A stretch of DNA of 64,000 nt from Streptomyces stelliscabiei (GTDB lineage Bacteria > Actinomycetota > Actinomycetes > Streptomycetales > Streptomycetaceae). The notes under the pieces were generated by a model. The model was not told the DNA's origin, ran no database searches, and saw nothing but the letters and a program-made list of their open reading frames with translations. The translations under genes were made by a program, and so were the position numbers. The stretch lies in NCBI RefSeq assembly GCF_014873495.1, contig NZ_JADBGF010000001.1:1798001-1862000 (forward strand). Reading direction: 5' to 3'. Below are positions 17,904 through 25,721 of this stretch, in pieces; position 1 is the stretch's first letter, and the number at the start of each line of letters is the position of its first letter.

Positions 17904-18061
17904 TGAATGGTGTCTCGCTTTCCTGTTGAAGGATGGTCCGAGGGCACGCTGCGGTATCCGGACGACGTGGACCGTACGCTGTCTCCCGGCGGCCCACGAA
18001 CGCGGCTCGGCCCGAGACCGCCTCTGCGGGTGTGCAGAATGCGGAAATTGAGGGTGGTCGC

Positions 18062-19495
18062 TCAGCGGCCGGCGAGGGCCGGGACGACCTTCGTGGCACA
18101 CAATTCCGCGAACCAGTGCGCGCTCAGTTTCGGAATGCGCTCGTGGGTGTCGTAGTCGACCCGGATGATGCCGAACCGCGGGCCGTATCCCATGACCCAT
18201 TCGAAGTTGTCGAGCAGCGACCACACGAGGTACCCGACAACGCGGGCGCCCCTCTCGCGAGCACGATGAGCCGCCGTGACGTGATCGATGAGGAACTGTG
18301 TTCGGTCGCGGTCGACGACCACGCGCCGGCCACCCGAGTCGTCGACCACGTCCTCGAAGGCCGCGCCGTTCTCCATCACCATGATCGGCAGTTCGGGGAA
18401 CTCCTTGGAAAGGGCGACCAGATGATCCTCGAGGCCTCGTGGTTCGATCCCCCAGTCCATCACCGTTCGCGCCAGCTCGTCGCGGCGGACGAACTCGATG
18501 CGCTCCGAGCCCGGGAAGGGCGTGCCGCCGGAGCTTTCGGCGCTGGGGTCGAAGTCCTGATTCAGACGTACGTGCATGACCTCGTAGTAGTTGACGCCGA
18601 GCAGGTCGATGGGCTGGTGGCAGATCTCCAAGTCGCCCGGCAGAACGAAGCTCCAGTCGGTGAAAGCCCGGGTGTCTTGCAGCAGATCGGCCGGATAGTT
18701 CCCGCGGAGCATGGGCCCTGTGAACACGCGGTTGGCCACAGCGTCGAACCGACGCGCGGCTTCGGCGTCCTCGGGGGTCTCGGCTTCGATGCGGAAGATG
18801 TTGAGCACCACGGAAATCTGTGCTTCGGCATTGGTCACGGTGCGCCGCAGTGCTGCCACCGCGAGTCCGTGGGAAAGGTTGAGGTGGTGCGCAGCCTTGA
18901 GCGCATCTGCATGGCTCTTACCGCCAGGCGCGAACACGCCATTGCCGTACCCGGCGAAGGAGTTGTTCCACGGCTCGTTGTGGGTTGACCAGACGGCGAC
19001 CCGGTCCCCGAGGGCCGCCCCCACGATCTCCGCGTACTTCTCGAAGGCGAATGCGGTTTCCCGCCCTCGCCAGCCGCCGTAGCGATCCTCCAATGCCTGC
19101 GGGAGGTCCCAGTGGTTGAGCGTCACGATCGGCTTGATGCCGCGTGCGAGCAGTCCGTCGACGAGGCGCGAGTAGAACTCCAGACCCTCCGGATTCGCTT
19201 CGCCCTCGCCCGTGGGCATCACGCGCGGCCAGGAGATGGAGAACCGGTAGGCGTCGAGGTGGAGCGAGGCCATCAGGTCGAGATCGACCTCGACGCGGTG
19301 ATAGTGGTCCGCGGCGACGTCCCCGGTCGCCCCCTCAGCAGTCTTCCCCGGGGCGTGGCTGAACGTGTCCCAGATGGACGAGCCTCGACCGCCCTCCCTC
19401 GCGCCACCCTCGATCTGGTACGCGGCGGTCGCGGCGCCGAGGATGAAGTCGGGCGGGAACGCCAAGTGCCCGCGGTCGATGGAGTCGCGATACAT
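18062..19495 (-). CDS. GH1 beta-glucosidase-type glycosidase
   Basis: Retaining exo-glycosidase of 477 residues, full GH1 length. The N-terminal fingerprint is FILGAATAAYQIEG, the acid/base is Glu174 (THNEPW) and the nucleophile Glu375 (MENGA). The aglycone/glycone-site tail WSLLDNFEWVMGY is present. No signal peptide is seen, so it likely cleaves imported disaccharides to monosaccharides. It lies 158 bp upstream of GH10 on the same strand and is divergent from a LacI gene. Beta-glucosidase, beta-xylosidase and beta-galactosidase activities are all known in this family. Confidence 0.95.
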   Translation of the reverse strand: MYRDSIDRGHLAFPPDFILGAATAAYQIEGGAREGGRGSSIWDTFSHAPGKTAEGATGDVAADHYHRVEVDLDLMASLHLDAYRFSISWPRVMPTGEGEANPEGLEFYSRLVDGLLARGIKPIVTLNHWDLPQALEDRYGGWRGRETAFAFEKYAEIVGAALGDRVAVWSTHNEPWNNSFAGYGNGVFAPGGKSHADALKAAHHLNLSHGLAVAALRRTVTNAEAQISVVLNIFRIEAETPEDAEAARRFDAVANRVFTGPMLRGNYPADLLQDTRAFTDWSFVLPGDLEICHQPIDLLGVNYYEVMHVRLNQDFDPSAESSGGTPFPGSERIEFVRRDELARTVMDWGIEPRGLEDHLVALSKEFPELPIMVMENGAAFEDVVDDSGGRRVVVDRDRTQFLIDHVTAAHRARERGARVVGYLVWSLLDNFEWVMGYGPRFGIIRVDYDTHERIPKLSAHWFAELCATKVVPALAGR

Positions 19496-19813
19496 GGATC
19501 AGCCTCTCTGGTGACGTGGCGCCAAAACCTATCACCTGAACTGTTATCGGCACAGGGTTGCGTCAAGGCGAACTGCGACTTCACATTCGCGATGACTTCC
19601 GCTGCCGAACATCCACGTTGACCTGAGGGGAAGACGGCGATCGACTCACGATGGGCGTGCTTCTGCAGGGATCGACCAATCGGCGCACTTCGGACCAAGC
19701 CGTTTCGCCGTCACGGCAGTTGCGGGTGCGTACGGCAACGACGGCAGCCGACGAGGCGCTTGCCAACGCTGACCAGCGCAGGGCTGCCTGAACGCCACAG
19801 GTCCTGACCGACC
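19496..19813. promoter_or_regulatory. Divergent promoter region between GH1 and LacI genes
   Basis: 318 bp without a convincing gene. It should hold the GH1-GH10 promoter and the LacI promoter. TGAACTGT at 19537-19544 recurs at 22070-22077 upstream of the second transporter operon, so it may be part of a shared operator. If the LacI start is really 19949, the region is longer. Confidence 0.5.
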
Positions 19814-20908
19814 ATGGCCGGTGTCGGTGCGGTCCCTGGGCTGGTGCCGTCAGGCAGAGCGCCCCAGGTCGGGCGTAAGGTGGCCGTCGGGTTGCGGCTG
19901 GACGGCTCCGGCAGCCGGCGCTTGGAGGGTCTCGGTGGTGCGTCGCGGGTGACGAGCGCGGATGTCGCGCGGGAGTCAGGCGTGTCGCGGTCAACGGTGA
20001 GCTTCGTACTCAACTACGTGCCGAAACAGACCATCCCGGAAGCGACGCGACAGAAGGTTCTGGCGGCTGCCGAGCGGTTGGGTTACACCCCGAACGGGCC
20101 CACGCAGGCACTGTCGCGAGGACGCGGCAGCACTGTGCTGCTGCGCCTGCCGGACTTTCCGCCCAGCTCGATCGTCGCCGAGCTCGATCGGGGATTGGCC
20201 TCGCAAGGATTGATGCTGGTGACCCATACGGCCAGCCCGGGCCGCCAGCCGGCTCTATCGCTGGCCGCCCCGGTCGCGGTACCGGGACTGACCCCCTTCG
20301 ACGCAAGGCAAGTCGTCGCATTTCAGGCACGCGGCGCCCGGGTGGTACTGCCAGGACCCGACGACCCGCCGCCTCCCCGTGACGACGCGGGCCGCGTCGT
20401 CGGCGCGGCCCAGGCGACCCACTTGGCCTGGCGCGGCACCGTCCGCATCGGCTACGTCCACCCCGCCGATCCCCGGCTCGGACCGATGTCCGACCGGCGC
20501 CACGCGGGCGCCGACGAAACAGCGCGCCGGCTCGGCCTGCCTATGGTGCCCTCGCGTCGCATGCCCGACGACGGGGACTTCACGCCGATACTGCGCAGTT
20601 GGCCGGCACAAGCGCCCGTCACCGCGATCGCCGCGTTCAACGACGACGTCGCCCTGGCGATCTTGAACGCCGCGTGGGTTCTGGGCGTGGAAGTTCCCTC
20701 CGAGCCGGCCGTGATCGGCGCGGACGACATCGCGGCCGCCCGGTACGCCTGCCCACCGCTGACTACGATCCGCGGCTCCAACAAGCCCTTTGGGGCCATG
20801 CTGGCCGGGTGGGTTCTGCAGCGGCTCGACGCCGGCGGAGTCGCGCCCCCCAGCTCGGACGAACCTCCGGTGTGGACACCGGACATCGTGGCCCGAGCGT
20901 CCGCCTGA
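19814..20908 (+). CDS. LacI-family transcriptional regulator of the second sugar locus
   Basis: Repressor-type regulator. The helix-turn-helix is TSADVARESGVSRSTVSFVL, followed by the hinge region and a shortened effector domain ending LTTIRGSNKPFGAMLAGW. Two starts are possible: ATG at 19814, giving a 45-residue leader, or GTG at 19949, immediately before the helix-turn-helix and giving 319 residues. The second is closer to the family's usual layout but lacks a well-spaced RBS. It is divergent from GH1-GH10 and likely regulates that unit and perhaps the transporter at 22258. Confidence 0.85.
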   Translation: MAGVGAVPGLVPSGRAPQVGRKVAVGLRLDGSGSRRLEGLGGASRVTSADVARESGVSRSTVSFVLNYVPKQTIPEATRQKVLAAAERLGYTPNGPTQALSRGRGSTVLLRLPDFPPSSIVAELDRGLASQGLMLVTHTASPGRQPALSLAAPVAVPGLTPFDARQVVAFQARGARVVLPGPDDPPPPRDDAGRVVGAAQATHLAWRGTVRIGYVHPADPRLGPMSDRRHAGADETARRLGLPMVPSRRMPDDGDFTPILRSWPAQAPVTAIAAFNDDVALAILNAAWVLGVEVPSEPAVIGADDIAAARYACPPLTTIRGSNKPFGAMLAGWVLQRLDAGGVAPPSSDEPPVWTPDIVARASA

Positions 20909-20918
20909 CCGGTTCTCC

Positions 20919-21203
20919 AATGTCGGAGTCTGCAGCCAAGGAGCCCTCACGGGTGCGGCCACCGTGGCCGTCATACCCGGCGCCACAGAGCCGAAGGTCA
21001 AGGCAGTTGTGCTCTTCGGCAACCCCATCCGCGGGTTCCCGACCTACCGTCAGGTGACCGGCACCTACCAGGCACGCACGCTCGACGACTGCGCGACCGG
21101 CGACCCGATCTGTGGCGGCGGGACGGACTCCGCCGCCCACGGCGCCTACTCCCAACCGCAACACAACGACTCCGCCGCGGAGTTCATTGCGGCACGCATG
21201 TGA
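20919..21203 (+). pseudogene. C-terminal remnant of a cutinase / CE5 acetylxylan esterase
   Basis: About 95 residues that match the C-terminal half of the cutinase fold. They include a degenerate nucleophile elbow (VCSQGAL), the strand KVKAVVLFGNPIRG, the Asp motif CATGDPICGGG with its disulfide cysteines, and the catalytic-His region AAHGAYSQP. There is no start codon and no N-terminal half; the fragment begins 8 bp after the LacI stop. In a xylan locus an acetylxylan esterase would make sense, but this copy looks dead. Confidence 0.75.
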
Positions 21204-21276
21204 CGCAACATCCACAGTCCGACAACGGATGCGAGTCATGAGCACCGCTGAGACCGCCGCCTGACGGCCGCTTGCG

Positions 21277-21308
21277 CCTCCGGCTTCGCGCGCGAGCGGA
21301 GCCGGAGG
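21277..21308. terminator. Bidirectional terminator between the CE5 remnant and TetR gene
   Basis: A 9-bp perfect inverted repeat (CCTCCGGCT at 21277-21285, AGCCGGAGG at 21300-21308) encloses a smaller palindrome, TCGCGCGCGA. It lies between two convergent units and 32 bp past the TetR stop. Confidence 0.65.
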
Positions 21309-21340
21309 TCTTCATCAACCCGGCGGACCGTGAACGACGC

Positions 21341-21988
21341 TCAGTCGGAGTCGTCGTCGCGGCGGTTGGAGTCGTCCGAAGCCGCCTGCTGCACCCAGTG
21401 CGCCCGAGCAGCAGCCACGAGCCGCCAGAAGGCGTCGATGGCCTCGACGACATCCAGGTCGTCCCGGTATCGCCGCTGGATCTGGAGCCCGTCCTGCAGG
21501 GCGGTCCCCAGCGTGGCGATCATCTCCGGGCTGATCCCCATCGGGGCACCTTCGGGCGCCTCAGGGCCGGGGTCGAGCGTGAGTGTCTGGGCTGCCTGGT
21601 AGTGCTCGACGAAGTACGGGTGCGCCGGATGATCGCGATCAATCGCCTCGGCCGAGAGGATGATGTACAGGGACGTCAGTCCCTCGTGCTCCGCGGAGTG
21701 ACGCGCGACCTCGCGGGACCGCGTAGCGACATCGGTGGCGTGCTGCTCCGACAGGTAGTCGGCAACGGACGAATCGCGCAAGTTGAGCACTTCGACCAGG
21801 AGTTCTTCCTTGTCGGCGAAGTGGTGGAGAAGCCCTGTCTGTGTCAGGCGCATCCGCCTGGCGAGCTCACGCATCGACGAGTGTGCGTATCCGGATTCAG
21901 CAAAGAGCTCGGCTGCAGCGGCGACGATCTCCCGGCGGCGCTGGAGCCCCTTGCGATAGGGCCCCCGAGGCCCGGTGCTTTCCGCCAT
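21341..21988 (-). CDS. TetR-family transcriptional regulator
   Basis: 215 residues. The N-terminal DNA-binding domain is REIVAAAAELFAESGY... with recognition helix TQTGLLHHFADKEELL, followed by a helical ligand domain and an acidic tail (DDSNRRDDDSD). It is divergent from the sugar-binding lipoprotein gene at 22258, with about 270 bp between them, so it may control that transporter operon as well as itself. The ligand is unknown. Confidence 0.9.
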   Translation of the reverse strand: MAESTGPRGPYRKGLQRRREIVAAAAELFAESGYAHSSMRELARRMRLTQTGLLHHFADKEELLVEVLNLRDSSVADYLSEQHATDVATRSREVARHSAEHEGLTSLYIILSAEAIDRDHPAHPYFVEHYQAAQTLTLDPGPEAPEGAPMGISPEMIATLGTALQDGLQIQRRYRDDLDVVEAIDAFWRLVAAARAHWVQQAASDDSNRRDDDSD

Positions 21989-22257
21989 GCCTTCAACATA
22001 CAGCGACGCGGCGGCCCGTTTGACCTGGGTGTGGGCGTGACGATGAAAACTCCACGAAAACTTGTCAGGTGAACTGTGTTACGTGATACTGACGGCCACC
22101 GCCACTCCGAGACGACATCTCAGCCGGGGACGCAGCGGCATACACGACGTTCGGGTGACGGGGTTCGCGCACGTCTCAGGAGCGTGGTGCGGCCGGGGGG
22201 GGGCGGCTCCTTGCCGCCGCAACATCGCGGCACACCGCCTGGAAATAAGGAGTACAG
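21989..22257. promoter_or_regulatory. Promoter region of second sugar transporter operon
   Basis: 269 bp between divergent genes. It contains an imperfect inverted repeat with GTCAG/CTGAC ends (22064-22093) that encloses TGAACTGT, the octamer also found upstream of GH1. A run of ten G residues at 22194-22203 precedes the RBS AAGGAG. Confidence 0.5.
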
Positions 22258-23532
22258 ATGCGATCCATTCGAAGGTCCCTCGCTGTGCTTGCAGCGGTCG
22301 CATTGACCGCCGTCACCGCCGGGTGCGGATCCAGCGACGAGGGCGATGCCGGCGGCAAGATCACCCTCAACGTCTCGACGTTCAGCGAGTGGGGTTACAG
22401 CGGCCTGCTGAAGGAGTACCAGAAGCTCCACCCCGACATCACGATCAAGCACAACCGCTTCGCCACGAGTGATGAGGCCAAGGAGCAGTTCCAGACCGCG
22501 CTCGGCGCGGGCTCGGGTCTCGCCGATGTCATCGGTGTCGACAACAGCTGGATGCCGCAGATCCTCAAGTACCCGGACAACTTCGTGGATCTCTCCTCAC
22601 CGAAGGTCGAGGGCCGCTGGCTGGACTGGACAACGAAGATCGCCACCACGGACGACGGCAAGCTGCTCGGATACGCGACGGACCTGGGACCGCAGACGAT
22701 CGCCTACCGCGCCGACCTGTTCAAGGAGGCCGGTCTGCCGAACGACCGCGAGGAGGTCGCCAAGCTCTTCGGTGGCGACAACGCGACATGGGACGACTTC
22801 TTCGCCGTCGGCGAGAAGTTCAAGGCCGCCAAGACAGGTCCGGCGTTCTACGATGCGTCGGCCTCGGTGGCGACCGGCTGGACCGACCAGTACGAGGTGC
22901 TCTGGGAGGACCCCAAGAACGGCGAGATCATCGCCGGCGAGAACAAGGACCTCCGGAACATCTACGACACCGTGATGTCGCATGAGGGCCTGTCCGCAGA
23001 CCTCGCGCGGTTCAGTGAGGACTGGGTCAGCGCATTCCAGAAGGACAAGTTCGCGGTGATGCTCGCGCCTTCGTGGATGCTCGGCGTCATCAAGGGCAAT
23101 TCGGCCGGGGTCAAGGGCTGGGATATCGCCGACGTCTTCCCCAACGGCGGTGTCAACAGCGGCGGTTCGTACCTCAGCGTGCCGAAGCAGTCCAAGCACC
23201 CCGAGGAGGCGCAGGCGCTGGCGGAGTGGCTCACCGCCCCGGAGCAGCAGATGAAGGCGTTCAAGGCGTCGGGCAACTTCCCCAGCCAGGTCGAGGCCCA
23301 GAAGAGCCCTGAGATGCAGAAGGTGACCGAACCCTTCTTCAACGATGCGCCCGTAGGAAAGGTCCTCGCCGAGCGCGCGTCGAACATCAGCGTGGTCCCG
23401 TACAAGGGTGACAACTACTTCGCGATCACAGCGGCATTCAACGACGCGGTCAACCGTGTCTCGGTCGACAAGACCCACTCCGCCAAGGAGTCATGGGACA
23501 TGTTCGTCGAGGGACTGGACTCGCTGAAGTGA
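22258..23532 (+). CDS. Sugar-binding lipoprotein of second ABC transporter
   Basis: Family 1 extracellular solute-binding protein, 424 residues. A signal peptide with lipobox LTAVTAGC (lipidated Cys near residue 23) is followed by the binding fold starting ITLNVSTFSEWGY. AAGGAG lies nine bases upstream of the ATG. It is the first gene of an operon with two permeases and then two GH3 enzymes, so its ligand is probably a beta-linked gluco- or xylo-oligosaccharide that those enzymes then split. Confidence 0.95.
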   Translation: MRSIRRSLAVLAAVALTAVTAGCGSSDEGDAGGKITLNVSTFSEWGYSGLLKEYQKLHPDITIKHNRFATSDEAKEQFQTALGAGSGLADVIGVDNSWMPQILKYPDNFVDLSSPKVEGRWLDWTTKIATTDDGKLLGYATDLGPQTIAYRADLFKEAGLPNDREEVAKLFGGDNATWDDFFAVGEKFKAAKTGPAFYDASASVATGWTDQYEVLWEDPKNGEIIAGENKDLRNIYDTVMSHEGLSADLARFSEDWVSAFQKDKFAVMLAPSWMLGVIKGNSAGVKGWDIADVFPNGGVNSGGSYLSVPKQSKHPEEAQALAEWLTAPEQQMKAFKASGNFPSQVEAQKSPEMQKVTEPFFNDAPVGKVLAERASNISVVPYKGDNYFAITAAFNDAVNRVSVDKTHSAKESWDMFVEGLDSLK

Positions 23533-23550
23533 TCGGTTCGTCCGCGCGCT

Positions 23551-23580
23551 CGGGGGCGCCCTCCGCGGACGGCGCCCCCG
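23551..23580 (+). terminator. Intercistronic stem-loop between binding-protein and permease genes
   Basis: A 10-bp perfect stem (CGGGGGCGCC / GGCGCCCCCG) begins 18 bp after the lipoprotein stop and ends 24 bp before the permease start. Such hairpins often stabilise the abundant binding-protein mRNA or limit read-through to the permeases. Confidence 0.6.
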
Positions 23581-23603
23581 ATTCACCATCGGAGGAAGAG
23601 CGC

Positions 23604-24683
23604 ATGGTCCGTCCGGCAGGGAGCGCGTCACCCCGTGGTGATGCCTCACCTCCACACACGCCCTCGCCCTGGCATCAGCGTCTGGGCCGCTGGGACATGA
23701 AGGCGTCGCCGTACGCCTATATCTCCCCGTTCTTCATCCTGTTCGGGATCGTCGGCCTGTTCCCGCTGCTGTACACCGCCTACGTCTCGCTGCACGACTG
23801 GGACCTCATCGGTGGGCAGAGCGAATTCGTCGGGCTCGACAACTTCACCTTTATCCTCGACCAGCCGGTCTTCTGGGATGCGATGGGCAACACCGTCAGC
23901 ATCTTCCTGCTCTCGACGGTCCCCCAGATTCTGATCGCCCTCGTACTTGCCAGCCTCCTGCACGCGAACATTCGTGCGCGCACCTTCTGGCGGATGGGGG
24001 TACTGCTGCCGTACGTGATCGCTCCGGTCGCCGTGACGCTGATCTTCTCGCGCATGTTCGCGGACCAGTCCGGTCTGGTGAACGCGCTTCTCGAGCAGCT
24101 GGGCATGGATCCGATCGGATGGCACCGGGACAGCCTTCCGGCGCACATCGTCATCGCAAACATGGTCAACTTCCGGTGGACCGGCTTCAACACCCTCGTG
24201 CTGCTTGCGGCGATGCAGGCGATCTCCCGTGACCTGTACGAGGCGGCGATCCTCGACGGCGCGGGGCGGATTCGACAGTTCTTCTCCGTCACGGTGCCGT
24301 CCGTGCGTCCGACGCTCATCTTCGTCGTGATCACGTCCACGATCGGCGGGCTGCAGATCTTTGACGAGCCGCGTCTGTACGACACGCAAGGGCTCGGCGG
24401 CAGTTCAGGGCAGTGGAAGACGATCACTCTGTACCTGTACGAACTCGGCTGGAACCAGCAGCGACTGGGCCGTGCAGCGGCCGTCGCGTGGCTGCTCTTC
24501 CTGCTGATCATCGCATTCGCTCTGGTCAGCAACTGGCTGTCGCGCCGCATCGCTTCCGGAGACGACGCCACGGCCGGCTCCCGGCAGACGCGCCGTGCCG
24601 CCCGACGCAGCGCACCGAGCGCAGCAGCTCGTACGCCCGACTCCTCCGCACCGTCCGGTGCCACGCCCGGGAGCAGCACGTGA
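23604..24683 (+). CDS. Carbohydrate ABC transporter permease (MalF-type)
   Basis: 359-residue membrane subunit with a Ser/Pro-rich cytoplasmic leader, first span YISPFFILFGIVGLFPLLY, about six spans in all and the EAA loop EAAILDGAGRIRQFFSVTV. The start is set at the ATG preceded by GGAGGAAG, which is better than an earlier in-frame codon inside the lipoprotein gene. Its stop overlaps the GTG start of the next permease (24680-24683). Confidence 0.95.
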   Translation: MVRPAGSASPRGDASPPHTPSPWHQRLGRWDMKASPYAYISPFFILFGIVGLFPLLYTAYVSLHDWDLIGGQSEFVGLDNFTFILDQPVFWDAMGNTVSIFLLSTVPQILIALVLASLLHANIRARTFWRMGVLLPYVIAPVAVTLIFSRMFADQSGLVNALLEQLGMDPIGWHRDSLPAHIVIANMVNFRWTGFNTLVLLAAMQAISRDLYEAAILDGAGRIRQFFSVTVPSVRPTLIFVVITSTIGGLQIFDEPRLYDTQGLGGSSGQWKTITLYLYELGWNQQRLGRAAAVAWLLFLLIIAFALVSNWLSRRIASGDDATAGSRQTRRAARRSAPSAAARTPDSSAPSGATPGSST

Positions 24684-25594
24684 CCCCTCCTTCCATCCCG
24701 TACATCGAGCAGACGTCCGGTCGTGGAGCCGCCCGTGCGGCGCGCCGTCGGCGTGGACGGAACGACGGCGCTGTGCGCCGACCGGGAAAGACGACCTACG
24801 TCATCCTCACTCTGGTCGCGCTCATTTCGATCTTCCCGCTCTACTACGCGCTCCTGCTCGCGTCCTCGACGTCGGCAGAGGTCGCGCAGAACCCGATCCC
24901 CTCGCCGATCCCGGGCGGGCAGCTGGCCGACAATCTCACGCGGGTCTTCGAGTCGGACATCGACCTGCCGCGCGCGGTCTGGAACTCGGTCTTCGTCTCG
25001 GTGACAACGGCCCTCGCCGTCGTGTTGGTGTCCACGTTGGCCGGCTTCGCCTTCTCGAAGCTCCGGTTCAAGGGACGTGCCGGCCTCCTCACATTCGTGG
25101 TGGGCACCATGGCGGTACCCACTCAGCTCGGGGTCGTGCCGTTGTTCATCGTCATGCGCGAGATGGGCCTGACGGGAAGCCTCTGGGCGGTCATCATCCC
25201 CGGTATCGCCTCCGCCTTCGGCGTGTTCTGGATGACGCAGTACCTCCAGTCGGCGCTGCCCTATGAGCTCATCGAGGCAGCCCGCATCGACGGGGCATCA
25301 ACGTTCCGGATCTTCCGCTCCATCGTGCTGCCGGCCGCCAGGCCCGCGGCCGCCATGCTGGGCCTGTTCACCTTCATCGGGGCGTGGACCCAGTACTTCT
25401 GGCCGTCGATCGTGCTCGGCACGACCAATCCGACACTCCCCGTCGCGCTGCAACTGCTGCAGGCCGGGTTCTTCAAGGACATCCCCCTCATCATGACCGG
25501 CGTTCTCGTGTCCGTGGTGCCGCTTCTCGTGCTGTTCGCCGTACTCGGCAGGCAGTTGGTCGCAGGCGTCATGCAGGGAGCCGTCAAGGGGTGA
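24680..25594 (+). CDS. Carbohydrate ABC transporter permease (MalG-type)
   Basis: 304-residue partner permease. A basic Arg-rich N-terminus (ARAARRRRGRND) is followed by span YVILTLVALISIFPLYYALL and the EAA loop EAARIDGASTFRIFRSIVL. It starts at GTG overlapping the previous stop as GTGA, so translation is coupled. An ATPase gene is again missing, pointing to a shared MsiK-like subunit elsewhere. Confidence 0.95.
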   Translation: MTPPSIPYIEQTSGRGAARAARRRRGRNDGAVRRPGKTTYVILTLVALISIFPLYYALLLASSTSAEVAQNPIPSPIPGGQLADNLTRVFESDIDLPRAVWNSVFVSVTTALAVVLVSTLAGFAFSKLRFKGRAGLLTFVVGTMAVPTQLGVVPLFIVMREMGLTGSLWAVIIPGIASAFGVFWMTQYLQSALPYELIEAARIDGASTFRIFRSIVLPAARPAAAMLGLFTFIGAWTQYFWPSIVLGTTNPTLPVALQLLQAGFFKDIPLIMTGVLVSVVPLLVLFAVLGRQLVAGVMQGAVKG

Positions 25595-25669
25595 CCCGCC
25601 CGCACCGCACTGCCGGACCGGGACATGTGCCGGTGCACTGACACGGTGCACGGCCCCGACCGCCCCGAG

Positions 25670-25689
25670 GGGGCCTGCACCCAGGCCCC
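25670..25689 (+). terminator. Small stem-loop between transporter and first GH3 gene
   Basis: An 8-bp perfect stem (GGGGCCTG / CAGGCCCC) with a 4-nt loop lies midway between the permease stop and the GH3 start. It may be an attenuator within one long transcript. Confidence 0.4.
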
Positions 25690-25721
25690 GGGAACGAAAT
25701 CGAGAGGAACTCCCACCACTC

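Noticed and set aside
22194..22203. Run of ten G residues as a functional element
   Set aside because: Homopolymer length is error-prone in assemblies and it does not fit a known signal; it does not touch a coding frame.
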